DNA from: Bradyrhizobium sp. CCH5-F6
GTDB lineage: Bacteria > Pseudomonadota > Alphaproteobacteria > Rhizobiales > Xanthobacteraceae
NCBI RefSeq assembly: GCF_001556045.1
Contig: NZ_LSIC01000121.1
Coordinates: 1-64,000, forward strand
Direction of reading: 5' to 3'
DNA length: 64,000 nt
Part shown: piece by piece, positions 49,229 through 57,790 of the stretch
How the letters are laid out: each line of letters begins with the position of its first letter
Position numbering within the stretch: the stretch's first letter is position 1
Made by a program: the position numbers and the translations under genes
The notes under the pieces: generated by a model
Seen by the model: the letters and a program-made list of their open reading frames with translations, nothing else
Database searches by the model: none
Told to the model about the DNA's origin: nothing

Positions 49229-50431
49229 ATGCGAGCAAGAAATACTATCGTCGGCGCGGCCTTCGCGCTTCTGGCGAGCGGCATGGCTCATTCGGCCCTG
49301 GCGCAGGACATCAAGATCGGCGAGATCAACAGCTACTCGCTGCTGCCGGCGTTCACCGAGCCCTATCGAAAGGGCTGGCAGCTCGCGGTCGAGGAGATCA
49401 ACGCGGCGGGTGGCATCAACGGCAAGAAGCTCGTGGTCGTCTCCAAGGACGACGGCGGCAAGCCGGCGGATGCGCAGACCGCGGCCAACGAGCTCGTCTC
49501 GAGCGAGGGTGTCGCGATGCTGACCGGCACGTTCCTGTCGAACATCGGCCTTGCGGTCAGCGACTTCGCCAACCAGAAGAAGGTGTTCTTCCTCGCGGCA
49601 GAGCCGCTGACGGACGCCATCACCTGGTCCAAGGGCAACAAGTACACCTTCCGCCTGCGTCCCTCCAACTATATGCAGGCGGCGATGCTGGTCGAGGCTG
49701 CGGCGAAGCTGCCGGCCAAGCGCTGGGCCACGATCGCGCCGAACTATGAATACGGCCAATCGGCGGTTGCGGTGTTCAAGAAGCTGATGTCGGAGAAGCG
49801 TCCGGACATCCAGTGGGTCGACGAACAGTGGCCGCCGCAGGGCAAGATCGACGCAGGTCCGGTGGTGCAGGCAGTTGCCGCCGCCAATCCCGAAGCGATC
49901 CTCAACGTCACCTTCGGCGCCGATCTCGTCAAGCTCGTGCGCGAGGGCAACACCCGCGGCCTCTTCAAGGGGCGCGAGGTCGTCTCGTTCCTGACGGGCG
50001 AGCCCGAATATCTCGATCCGCTCAAGGACGAAACGCCCGAGGGCTGGATCGTCACCGGCTATCCCTGGTACTCGATCAAGACGCCCGAGCACGACGCATT
50101 CCTGAAGGCCTACCAGGCCAAGTACAACGACTATCCGCGTCTCGGCTCGATCGTCGGCTACCAGACCATCAAGGCCGCCGCCGCAATCCTGGCGAAGGCC
50201 GGCTCGACCGATCCGGAGAAGCTGATCGCCGCGGCGGAAGGGCTGTCCATGCCCTCGCCGTTCGGCGAGATCACCTTCCGCAAGATCGACCACCAGTCGA
50301 CGCTCGGCGCCTATGTCGGCAAGACCGCGCTGAAGGACGGCAAGGGCGTCATGGTGGACTCGTCATACAAGAAGGGTGCGGACTATCTGCCGAGCGATGC
50401 CGAAGTCGCGAAGCTGCGCCCGAAGGATTGA
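49229..50431 (+). CDS. Branched-chain-type ABC transporter substrate-binding protein
   Basis: A protein of 400 residues. Signal peptide 1-25 (ending HSALAQ), then IKIGEINSYSLLPAFTEPYRKGWQLAVEEINAAGGINGKKLVVVSKDDGGKP, the usual LivJ/LivK (type I periplasmic binding protein) opening. CTGGAGG gives a strong ribosome site. It should bind the substrate of the island (an aromatic or pyridine carboxylate) for import by the LivHM/LivG/LivF proteins that follow. The family recruits many aromatic acids besides amino acids. Confidence 0.88.
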   Translation: MRARNTIVGAAFALLASGMAHSALAQDIKIGEINSYSLLPAFTEPYRKGWQLAVEEINAAGGINGKKLVVVSKDDGGKPADAQTAANELVSSEGVAMLTGTFLSNIGLAVSDFANQKKVFFLAAEPLTDAITWSKGNKYTFRLRPSNYMQAAMLVEAAAKLPAKRWATIAPNYEYGQSAVAVFKKLMSEKRPDIQWVDEQWPPQGKIDAGPVVQAVAAANPEAILNVTFGADLVKLVREGNTRGLFKGREVVSFLTGEPEYLDPLKDETPEGWIVTGYPWYSIKTPEHDAFLKAYQAKYNDYPRLGSIVGYQTIKAAAAILAKAGSTDPEKLIAAAEGLSMPSPFGEITFRKIDHQSTLGAYVGKTALKDGKGVMVDSSYKKGADYLPSDAEVAKLRPKD

Positions 50432-50442
50432 TCGCCGCTGCC

Positions 50443-50556
50443 GTAGGGTGGGTTAGCCCTGCGGACTGCGCGTAGCGCAGACCGCTTGGCGTAACCCACC
50501 ACCTTCGGTGCAATTCGAGAACAAGCGGTGGGTTACGCCGCGCTAACCCACCCTAC
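50443..50556. repeat. Nested palindromic intergenic element (MITE/REP-like), 114 bases
   Basis: The outer arms GTAGGGTGGGTTAGC (50443-50457) and GCTAACCCACCCTAC (50542-50556) are perfect inverted repeats. The inner arms GGCGTAACCCACC (50488-50500) and GGTGGGTTACGCC (50527-50539) form a second stem. The unit sits between the binding-protein and permease genes of one operon. Palindromes with GTGGGTTA cores are, to my knowledge, abundant between Bradyrhizobium genes. Confidence 0.8.
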
Positions 50557-50580
50557 GACTTCAACCAACCCGGACCGCCG

Positions 50581-52452
50581 ATGGCCTTTTATGTCGTACA
50601 GTTTCTGACCGGTCTCGCCAGCGCAGCGTCGCTGTTCCTGGTGGCCTCGGGCCTGTCGATCATCTTCGGCGTGACCCGGATCGTGAATTTCGCCCACGGC
50701 GCCTTCTACATGATCGGCGCCTACATCGCTTTCACGCTGACGGAACGCCTCTCCGGCGCGTTCGGCTTCTGGGGCGCAATCGTTCTGGCCGCGCTGGCCG
50801 TGGCGGTGATCGGCGTCATCGTCGAGATGGTGCTGCTCCGGCGCATCTATCATGCGCCGGAATTGTTCCAGCTGCTCGCGACCTTCGGGCTGACCTTGAT
50901 GGTCGAGGACCTCGTGGTCCTGATCTGGGGACCCGACGATCTCGTCGGCCGCCGCGCGCCGGGCTTCAGGGGGGCGGTCGATTTCTTCGGCCAGAACATC
51001 CCCAGCTACGACCTGTTCCTGATCGTGCTGGGACCCGTCGTGCTCGGCATTCTCTGGCTGCTGTTCCAGCGCACGCGCTGGGGCGTGCTGGTGCGTGCCG
51101 CGACGCAGGACCGCGACATGGTCGCGGCGCTCGGCGTCAACCAGAAATGGCTGTTCACGTCGGTGTTCGCTGTCGGCGTCTTCCTCGCCGCGCTCGGCGG
51201 CGCGCTCCAGATTCCGCGCGATGCCGTGCATCACGCGATGGATCTGCGCATCATCGTCGAGGTGTTCGTCGTCGTCGTGATCGGCGGTCTCGGCAGCATC
51301 GTCGGCGCGTTCGTCGCGGCGGTGCTGGTCTCCGAGCTCAACGCCTTCGGCATCCTGATCTTCCCGAAGATCTCGATCATCCTGGTCTTCCTGGTGATGG
51401 CGGTGGTGCTCATCGTGCGGCCCTGGGGCCTGTTCGGCAAGCCGGAGGCGGCCGCGCGCAAGACGCCTGGCCTCACCGTCAATCCCTGGCGTCCGCTGAC
51501 GTCGAACGAACGGCTGGCCGCGCTTGCGGCGCTCATCGTCGCAGCGACGCTGCCGCTGTTCGCGGGCAACTATTTGCTGACCGTTGGCTCGGAGATCGCG
51601 ATCTTCGTGATCTTCGCCGTCAGCCTGCACTTCCTGATGTCGGTCGGCGGCCTCGCTTCGTTCGGTCACGCGGCCTATTTCGGGCTCGGCGCCTACGGTA
51701 TCGCCTTCCTCGCCAAGATGGCGGGGCTGCCGATGATCCCGCTGCTCGGCTGCGTGGGCGCGGCCGTGTTCGGCTTCTTTGCCGTGCAGCTCTCCGGTGT
51801 CTATTTCGCGATGCTGACGCTCGCCTTCGCCCAGATCGTTTGGTCGATCGCATTCCAGTGGGTGGACGTGACCGGCGGCGACAACGGCATTCTTGGCCTC
51901 TGGCCGTCGAGCTGGGCGGCAAGCCCGTCGCATTTCTACTGGCTTGCGCTCGGCGTCGCGGCGCTGGTGACCGTCGTGCTGCGGGCGATGGTGTTCTCGC
52001 CGTTCGGCTACGCGCTGCGGGCAACGCGCGACTCGCTGTTGCGCAGCGAGGCGGTCGGCATCGATGCCAAGCGCATCCAGTGGACCGCCTTTGTCATCGC
52101 GGGCACGACCGCCGGCATCGGCGGAGCACTGTTCGCCTATCTCAAAGGGAGCGTGTTCCCCGACAATCTCGGCATCTCGCTCTCGGTCGATGCGCTGGTC
52201 ATGGTGCTGCTCGGCGGCGTCGAAACGGTCTCGGGCGCGGTAATAGGTGCCATCGTCTACAAGGCTTTGAACATCTGGCTGGTGAGCCAGACCGATCTGT
52301 CGAAGCTCGTGCTCGGCGGCTTCATCATGCTGATCGTCGTCGTTTTCCCCAAGGGCATCGTCGGCACGCTGGAGGTGCTGGCGCAGCGCCGGAAGAAAGC
52401 ATCGCCGCCGGGATCCCCCTTGCTTGCAAAGCCGATCGAGTCTGCCGAATGA
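50581..52452 (+). CDS. Fused branched-chain-type ABC permease (LivH-LivM)
   Basis: A protein of 623 residues that joins both permease subunits. Residues 1-290 are LivH-like (SGLSIIFGVTRIVNFAHGAFYMIGAY; VVVIGGLGSIVGAFVAAVLVSELNAF). Residues about 310-600 are LivM-like (LTVGSEIAIFVIFAVSLHFLMSVGGLASFGHAAYFGLGAYG; ALRATRDSLLRSEAVGID; VDALVMVLLGGVETVSGAVIGAIVYK). About 17 helices in total. Coupled to the ATPase gene by an ATGA overlap. It forms the channel for the island substrate. Confidence 0.9.
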   Translation: MAFYVVQFLTGLASAASLFLVASGLSIIFGVTRIVNFAHGAFYMIGAYIAFTLTERLSGAFGFWGAIVLAALAVAVIGVIVEMVLLRRIYHAPELFQLLATFGLTLMVEDLVVLIWGPDDLVGRRAPGFRGAVDFFGQNIPSYDLFLIVLGPVVLGILWLLFQRTRWGVLVRAATQDRDMVAALGVNQKWLFTSVFAVGVFLAALGGALQIPRDAVHHAMDLRIIVEVFVVVVIGGLGSIVGAFVAAVLVSELNAFGILIFPKISIILVFLVMAVVLIVRPWGLFGKPEAAARKTPGLTVNPWRPLTSNERLAALAALIVAATLPLFAGNYLLTVGSEIAIFVIFAVSLHFLMSVGGLASFGHAAYFGLGAYGIAFLAKMAGLPMIPLLGCVGAAVFGFFAVQLSGVYFAMLTLAFAQIVWSIAFQWVDVTGGDNGILGLWPSSWAASPSHFYWLALGVAALVTVVLRAMVFSPFGYALRATRDSLLRSEAVGIDAKRIQWTAFVIAGTTAGIGGALFAYLKGSVFPDNLGISLSVDALVMVLLGGVETVSGAVIGAIVYKALNIWLVSQTDLSKLVLGGFIMLIVVVFPKGIVGTLEVLAQRRKKASPPGSPLLAKPIESAE

Positions 52453-53240
52453 GCGCCATACCCCCACTTCTCGCGGTCGAAGGCCTGACCAAATCCTATG
52501 GCGGCATTCATGCCGTTCGCGGCGTCTCGTTCTCATTGCGTGCCGGTGAGATACTGGCGTTGATCGGGCCGAACGGCGCGGGCAAGAGCACCTGCTTCGA
52601 CATGCTCAATGGCCAGAACAAGCCGGATTCCGGCCATGTCCGCCTGCTGGGCGAGGACATCACAGGCAGGAAGCCGCGGGAGGTCTGGCGGCTCGGCGTC
52701 GGGCGCACATTCCAGATCACCGCGACCTTCGCCACCATGACCGTGCGCGAAAACGTGCAGGTCGCGCTGATCTCGCACCGAAAGCAACTGTTCAATCCAT
52801 TCGGCTCGGCGCCCAAGTTCGACCGCGGCGAGGCCGGGCGGCTGCTCGAACTGGTCGGCATGGGTGGCTACGCGGACCGTCCCTGCGGCGAGCTCGCCTA
52901 TGGTGACCTCAAGCGGCTCGAGCTTGCGGTCGCGCTCGCCAACGAGCCGAAGCTGCTGTTGATGGACGAGCCGACCGCGGGCATGGCGCCGCGCGAGCGC
53001 GTCGACCTGATGCGGTTGACTGCGAGCATTGCGCGGGAAAAATCGATCGGCGTGCTCTTCACCGAGCACGACATGGACGTCGTGTTCGAGCATGCCGACC
53101 GCATCATCGTGCTCAACCGCGGGACGTTGATCGCCGAGGGCTCGCCGGCGGAGGTGCGCGGCAATCCGCAGGTGCAGGCGGTCTATCTCGGCGAGGGCCT
53201 CGTCTACGATGCGCGCCACCGCGAAGGAGCATCGGCATGA
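52449..53240 (+). CDS. ABC transporter ATPase, LivG type
   Basis: A protein of 263 residues. Walker A GPNGAGKST, Q-loop region RTFQITATFATMTVRENV, signature LAYGDLKRLELAVAL (variant of LSxGxQ), Walker B LLLMDEPTAGMAP and switch H in FTEHDMDVVFEHADRI. YGDLKR is normal for LivG. It pairs with the LivF-type ATPase to drive the fused permease. Starts in the stop of the permease gene. Confidence 0.92.
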   Translation: MSAIPPLLAVEGLTKSYGGIHAVRGVSFSLRAGEILALIGPNGAGKSTCFDMLNGQNKPDSGHVRLLGEDITGRKPREVWRLGVGRTFQITATFATMTVRENVQVALISHRKQLFNPFGSAPKFDRGEAGRLLELVGMGGYADRPCGELAYGDLKRLELAVALANEPKLLLMDEPTAGMAPRERVDLMRLTASIAREKSIGVLFTEHDMDVVFEHADRIIVLNRGTLIAEGSPAEVRGNPQVQAVYLGEGLVYDARHREGASA

Positions 53241-53941
53241 AGCTCACGGTGCAAGACCTCAATAGCCATTACGGCCCGGCCCATATCCTGTTCGACATCG
53301 GCTTCGAGGTCGGTGAGGGCGAAGTGGTGGCGCTGCTGGGCCGCAACGGTGCGGGCAAGTCGACGACGTTCCGCTCGATCGTCGGCCTCGTTGCGCAACG
53401 CTCCGGCCGCATCACATTCGAGGGCAAGGACGTCTCGACGAAGCCGACACACGAGATCGTGCGCGAGGGGCTCGGCTACGTACCGGAGGAACGGCGCATC
53501 TTCACCGACCTGACCGTCGAGGAGAACCTCGAAGTCGGCCGCCAGCCCAAGCGCCCGAACGCACCGCACTGGACGCGCGAAAAGCTGTTCGCTCTCTTTC
53601 CAAATCTGGGTGAGATGAAGAATCGTCCCGGCGGGCGCATGAGCGGCGGCGAGCAACAGATGCTCACCATCGCGCGCACGCTGATGGGCAATCCGTCGCT
53701 GGTGCTGCTGGACGAGCCTTCAGAGGGCCTGTCGCCGAAGATCGTCGAGCAGATGGTCGATGCCATCCTGACCATGAAGAAGGAGGGCGTCAGCATCGTC
53801 GTCTCCGAGCAGAATCTGCATTTCGCGCGGCTGATTTCCGATCGCGCCTATATCATCGAGCGTGGCCGCATCTGCTTCGGCGGCACCATGGCCGAGCTCG
53901 ACGCGCGTCCGGATATCCGCGACGCGCATCTGTCGTTGTAA
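53237..53941 (+). CDS. ABC transporter ATPase, LivF type
   Basis: A protein of 234 residues. Walker A GRNGAGKST, YVPEERRIFTDLTVEENLEVG, signature MSGGEQQMLTIARTL, Walker B LVLLDEPSEGLSP and switch H in SEQNLHFARLISDRAYIIERGRI. It completes the importer. Coupled to LivG by an ATGA overlap and followed after 13 bases by the MarR gene. Confidence 0.92.
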   Translation: MKLTVQDLNSHYGPAHILFDIGFEVGEGEVVALLGRNGAGKSTTFRSIVGLVAQRSGRITFEGKDVSTKPTHEIVREGLGYVPEERRIFTDLTVEENLEVGRQPKRPNAPHWTREKLFALFPNLGEMKNRPGGRMSGGEQQMLTIARTLMGNPSLVLLDEPSEGLSPKIVEQMVDAILTMKKEGVSIVVSEQNLHFARLISDRAYIIERGRICFGGTMAELDARPDIRDAHLSL

Positions 53942-53954
53942 GGGCGGGGAACGG

Positions 53955-54410
53955 ATGGCGAGAAGCGTTGCGGCCAAGAAGAACGTCAAACCGTCAAAAC
54001 CGCCTTACGTGCTCGACGAGCAGGTCGGCTTCATCCTGCGCCAGGTCTGGCAGCGCCACAGCTCGATCTTTTCGCGCGATATCGGCACCAATTTGACACC
54101 GACGCAATGGGCGGCGCTGTCGAAGCTCGCCGAGACCGGACCGTGCTCGCAAAACCAGCTCGGTCGGCTCACCGCGATGGATGTTGCGACCATCAAGGGC
54201 GTGATCGACCGCCTGACGGCGCGCGGCCTGACCGAGACCAGCCAGGATCCCGCAGACGGACGCCGCTTGCTGGTGAGCCTGACGCGCGCCGGTCAGCAAC
54301 TGGCCGAGAAGCTGGCGCCGAACGCGATCGCGATCACCCGCGAGACGCTGGCGCCGCTCGACGCGAAAGAGCGTGAGATGCTGATGGCGCTGCTGAACAA
54401 GCTGCGGTAG
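53955..54410 (+). CDS. MarR family transcriptional regulator
   Basis: A protein of 151 residues with the winged helix-turn-helix: LTPTQWAALSKLAETGPCSQNQLGRLTAMDVATIKGVIDRLTARGLTETSQDPADGRRLLVSLT. The DxRxxxxxLT wing motif is present. MarR dimers bind 16-20-base palindromes and release DNA on binding an aromatic or phenolic ligand. It is the last gene of the importer transcript and the only regulator in the island, so it is the natural candidate to bind the CRTTNGT-AY-ACNAAYG sites. Confidence 0.88.
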   Translation: MARSVAAKKNVKPSKPPYVLDEQVGFILRQVWQRHSSIFSRDIGTNLTPTQWAALSKLAETGPCSQNQLGRLTAMDVATIKGVIDRLTARGLTETSQDPADGRRLLVSLTRAGQQLAEKLAPNAIAITRETLAPLDAKEREMLMALLNKLR

Positions 54411-54426
54411 CGAAGACGATAGGGGA

Positions 54427-55116
54427 TCAAGTTTTGCCCGGCCATTTGGCGCGGTAGCGGATTTCACTGCCATCGTTGAGGCGCCGCCACGTTCCGAATT
54501 CCGGCGTATGCGGCGCCCGGGCCGTTAAGTCGATCGGATAGATTCGGGTCGGCTGGCCCTGGATGTTCACGGCGAGTTGCCGGTGCGAGGTTCGAAAGGC
54601 GAGTTCGACTTCGCCTGCGATGACGGGCTGGTCGCCGTCGCGATAGAAGGCGGCCGGGGTCACTTCGCCGGGCATGGTGTTGAGGTCGGTTTGCAATTCG
54701 ATGGTGATGCCCTGCGCTGATGTCGGCACCTTTACCCCCGCCGGAAAACGGACCTCGAACACGAGAAGAGGATTGGCCGCGTTCGGATTGAGCCACGGCG
54801 TCGCGGTCGCATAGGCGTAAGCGAGGTAAGTGGCGGCAGCTGCGACGCAGAAGAGGGCGACGATACCAAGGGACTTCAGGCTGGTGCGCGCGACGCTTCC
54901 GTTGTTTGCGTCACTGCCTGGAAGCGTCACCAGCCAGCTGGCGAGCACCGCGCCGGCGATCGCGCCGATGGGTGAGTAGATGAACAGTGCCAGCAGACCC
55001 GATGTGATCGGGTCTGCCCGGTTGCCAAAATCAAGCAGGGAGAACACAAGAAAGATCGCGACGTAGCCCGCCACCGCGCCGGCAACCCCGGCGGCAATTC
55101 GCCACGAACGCTTCAT
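54427..55116 (-). CDS. Hypothetical membrane-anchored protein
   Basis: A protein of 229 residues. Three helices in the N-terminal half (about 5-28, 38-60, 80-103) and a C-terminal beta-rich domain outside the membrane (LLVFEVRFPAGVKVPTSAQGITIELQTDLNTMPG; EVELAFRTSHRQLAVNIQGQPTRIYPIDL). GAGGAAATC precedes ATG 55116. I do not recognise the family. It lies between the MarR and enamidase genes but may be unrelated to the pathway. Confidence 0.6.
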   Translation of the reverse strand: MKRSWRIAAGVAGAVAGYVAIFLVFSLLDFGNRADPITSGLLALFIYSPIGAIAGAVLASWLVTLPGSDANNGSVARTSLKSLGIVALFCVAAAATYLAYAYATATPWLNPNAANPLLVFEVRFPAGVKVPTSAQGITIELQTDLNTMPGEVTPAAFYRDGDQPVIAGEVELAFRTSHRQLAVNIQGQPTRIYPIDLTARAPHTPEFGTWRRLNDGSEIRYRAKWPGKT

Positions 55117-55237
55117 GATTTCCTCGACGCCCCAGCCATGCACGGCCCTCGTCAGGCTGCTTGGATGAGACGCAGCAGAGAGGAAACTGGTTCAAGGTCC
55201 TTGGGGGCCACGCGGAGCGCCGCGCGCGCCGGTTGCG

Positions 55238-56434
55238 TCACTTCGCGACCACCTCGGGCACCTTGCCGGCCGGCGGCGTGTTGCGGCTGCGCTGGGTGCG
55301 CACGATGCCGTCGATGATGGTCATGCCGATGCCGGGGAGATCGCCGAGCTGCACGCTCTCCAGGATGTTCTTGCCGGGCGAGTGCTGAGCCTTGTCCATG
55401 ATGACGAAATCGGCGGAACGGCCGACCTCGATCAGGCCGCAATCGAGCTGCCGCATCCGCGCGGTGTTGCCGGTGGCAAGACAGAAGGCGAGCTCGGCCG
55501 GCAGGTCGCCGAGCGAGGACAGCATCGAAACCATGCGCAAAATGCCGAGCGGCTGCACGCCGGAGCCGGCCGGCGCGTCGGTGCCGAGGATGACGCGGTG
55601 CAGATCGCCCATCTCGCGCGCGGTGCGCAGAGTGAACAGGGCGGAGCGCTCATTGCCGTTGTGCACGAGCTCGAGCCCGCGCTTGCAGCCCTCGCAGATG
55701 CAGCGGATCTGGTCGTCGGGCAGGGCGGTGTGACCGCCGTTGATATGGCCCACCACATCGGTGTCGGCCTCCAGCACCACGTCCTTGTCGATCAGGCCGG
55801 AGCCGGGGATCGAGGGGCCACCGGTGTGGATCGTGCTCTGGATGCCGTATTTGCGTGCCCAACCGACCATTTTCCGCGCCGTCGGGCCGTCCTTGACGCC
55901 GCCGAGGCCGACTTCGCCGAGCAGCTTGACGCCGTTGGCGGCCATCTCCTTGAAATCTTCCTCGACCATCTCGCATTCGATCACCGGCGCGCCCGCGTGA
56001 ACCTTCACGCCGCCGGGACGCAGGGTCCAGAACGCACGCTGGGCGAACACGGCCATGGCCTTCAGGCCGACGACGTCGCGGGGACGGCCCGGCATGTGCA
56101 CCTCGCCGGCGGAGATCATCGTGGTGACGCCGCCATGGAGGTAGCTGTCGATCCAGTTGATCTGGTTCTGGCGCGGCGTCCAGTCACCCGCAACGGGGTG
56201 GACGTGGCTGTCGATGAGGCCCGGCGCGACCGTGGTGCCCTGGGCATCGACGACGGTGGTCGCGCCCTCGGTGTTGACGTCCTTGTAGCGGCCGATCGCG
56301 GTGATCTTGCCGTTCTCGGAGACGATGGTGTCGCCGTCCAGGATCGGCTTCTCCAAAGCGCCGGACAGGATCAGGCCGATATTTCGGATCACGAGCTTCG
56401 AGGGTCCGGTGGCCTGGGGTGCGTCATGCGCCAT
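55238..56434 (-). CDS. Enamidase-like amidohydrolase
   Basis: A protein of 398 residues of the amidohydrolase superfamily. It starts (after MAHDAPQATGPSK) with LVIRNIGLILSGALEKPILD. Metal-site motifs: HxH in GLIDSHVHP, GEVGLGGVKDG (Glu as bridging ligand), His in STIHTGGPSIPGS, His in VVGHINGGHTA and Asp in LGTDAPAGSGVQPLGILR. The line closely resembles the Eubacterium barkeri enamidase as I recall it, including PRQ after the HxH, HGGVTTMISAG, PGGVKVHAG and the end SRNTPPA. Enamidase hydrolyses 1,4,5,6-tetrahydro-6-oxonicotinate to ammonia and 2-formylglutarate. This gene is the strongest evidence for the reductive route. Start ATG 56434 is used; the upstream frame begins with TTG. Confidence 0.82.
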   Translation of the reverse strand: MAHDAPQATGPSKLVIRNIGLILSGALEKPILDGDTIVSENGKITAIGRYKDVNTEGATTVVDAQGTTVAPGLIDSHVHPVAGDWTPRQNQINWIDSYLHGGVTTMISAGEVHMPGRPRDVVGLKAMAVFAQRAFWTLRPGGVKVHAGAPVIECEMVEEDFKEMAANGVKLLGEVGLGGVKDGPTARKMVGWARKYGIQSTIHTGGPSIPGSGLIDKDVVLEADTDVVGHINGGHTALPDDQIRCICEGCKRGLELVHNGNERSALFTLRTAREMGDLHRVILGTDAPAGSGVQPLGILRMVSMLSSLGDLPAELAFCLATGNTARMRQLDCGLIEVGRSADFVIMDKAQHSPGKNILESVQLGDLPGIGMTIIDGIVRTQRSRNTPPAGKVPEVVAK

Positions 56435-56482
56435 GGAAGGGGTCCTTGTCCTCAATTGCAACGCTTCCGATCTTGGGCAGCC

Positions 56483-56539
56483 TTGACCGCCGGATCAAGC
56501 AGGATTATTCATTAGTATACGAATGATCGTGTACAAACG
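56483..56539 (+). promoter_or_regulatory. Divergent promoter and operators between enamidase and fpr
   Basis: TTGACC (56483-56488) and TATTCA (56506-56511), spaced 17, form the rightward promoter. CATTAGT-AT-ACGAATG at 56510-56525 is an operator of the shared form, and ACAAACG at 56533-56539 is the half-site of a second, degenerate one. Both overlap the transcription start and the divergent leftward start for the enamidase. Confidence 0.6.
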
Positions 56540-56589
56540 ACGCATAGCTGCCCGCCTCGTAACCGCAATGACGCGACAGGGAAGGTGTG

Positions 56590-57363
56590 ATGAGCAATTT
56601 CAATCAGGAAAGCGTTTTGAGCGTCCATCATTGGACCGACACGCTCTTCTCCTTCAAGACCACTCGCAGCCCGACCTTCCGTTTCCGCAACGGCGAATTC
56701 ACCATGATCGGGCTCAAGGTCGGCGAGAAGCCGCTGCTGCGTGCCTATAGCGTCGCCAGCGCCAATTACGAAGACACGCTTGAGTTCTTCTCGATCAAGG
56801 TGCCCGACGGCCCGCTGACCTCGCGGCTTCAGCATTTGAAGGAAGGCGACGAGATCATCGTCAGCCGCAAGGCGACCGGCACGCTCGTGATCGACAATCT
56901 CGAGGAGGGGCGCAACCTCTACCTGATCGGCACCGGTACTGGCCTTGCGCCGTTCCTGAGCGTGATCAAGGACCCCGAGACCTATGAGCGGTTCGAGAAG
57001 GTGGTGCTGCTGCACGGCTGCCGGCACGTGAAGGAACTCGCCTATGGCGAGATGATCAACGAGCATCTGCCGAAGGACGAGCTGCTCGGCGAGTACATTC
57101 GCAACCAACTGATCTACTACCCGACCGTGACCCGCGATCCCTTCCGCAACCGCGGCCGTATCACCGACCTCATCACGTCGGGCAAGCTGTTCGCCGATAT
57201 CGGGCTGCCCGTGCTGGAAGCAGCCCGGGATCGCGTCATGATCTGCGGCAGCCCGGCGCTGGTCGCGGACACCCGCGTCCTCCTGGGCGAGCGCGGCTTC
57301 GCCGAGGGCAACCATGGCGAGCCGGCCCAGTTCGTGGTCGAAAAGGCCTTCGCCGAGCGGTAA
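56590..57363 (+). CDS. fpr: Ferredoxin-NADP+ reductase
   Basis: A protein of 257 residues, the size of the bacterial FPR group. FAD motif: RAYSVASANYEDTLEFFSIKVPDGPLTSRLQ. NADP motif: LIGTGTGLAPFLSVIKDP. It ends ...FVVEKAFAER, the family C-terminal pattern. GGGAAGG lies upstream of ATG 56590 (a GTG at 56587 is the alternative). It moves electrons between NADPH and ferredoxin or flavodoxin. Its promoter carries the same operator as the catabolic genes, so here it probably supplies reduced ferredoxin to the Hnr-like reductase. Confidence 0.9.
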   Translation: MSNFNQESVLSVHHWTDTLFSFKTTRSPTFRFRNGEFTMIGLKVGEKPLLRAYSVASANYEDTLEFFSIKVPDGPLTSRLQHLKEGDEIIVSRKATGTLVIDNLEEGRNLYLIGTGTGLAPFLSVIKDPETYERFEKVVLLHGCRHVKELAYGEMINEHLPKDELLGEYIRNQLIYYPTVTRDPFRNRGRITDLITSGKLFADIGLPVLEAARDRVMICGSPALVADTRVLLGERGFAEGNHGEPAQFVVEKAFAER

Positions 57364-57469
57364 TCCCGGAATTCCTGCGCAATAAGACCGCATTTTCGCC
57401 GCGTCGGGCCCGTTGCGGCGCCGATTCGGCGCTTGATACTATGCGGGAGCGAATCAGCGGAGTTCCCAC

Positions 57470-57790
57470 ATGGTTGCGGACAGCGACAGCAACATCGCCT
57501 GGCACCGGGTTCAGTTGAAGAAGAACCGCGCCGAGTTGAAGGCGCTGGAGACCGCGCGCTTCACGATGGGCGAGATCGCCTCGTCGAAACGGAATGGCCA
57601 GATCCAGAAGGCGGTCGCGGACCTCAAGCGGAAGATCGCGCAGTCGGAACGCGTGATCGCCGATCACGACAAGCGCACACGCCGTCCGCTCGCTACCGAC
57701 CTGCAGAGCCTCAGCAATGGCAGCTGGAGCCATTGGGACGCCTACACGCAGCAGCGCAAGACCGGTCAGCGCTCTCCCGGACGCGGCTAG
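57470..57790 (+). CDS. Hypothetical coiled-coil protein
   Basis: A protein of 106 residues, highly charged and helical (WHRVQLKKNRAELKALETARFTM; QIQKAVADLKRKIAQSERVIADHDKR), ending in a basic disordered tail (RKTGQRSPGRG). There is no membrane segment. Function is not recognised; size and style recall small adaptor or nucleoid proteins. Confidence 0.6.
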   Translation: MVADSDSNIAWHRVQLKKNRAELKALETARFTMGEIASSKRNGQIQKAVADLKRKIAQSERVIADHDKRTRRPLATDLQSLSNGSWSHWDAYTQQRKTGQRSPGRG

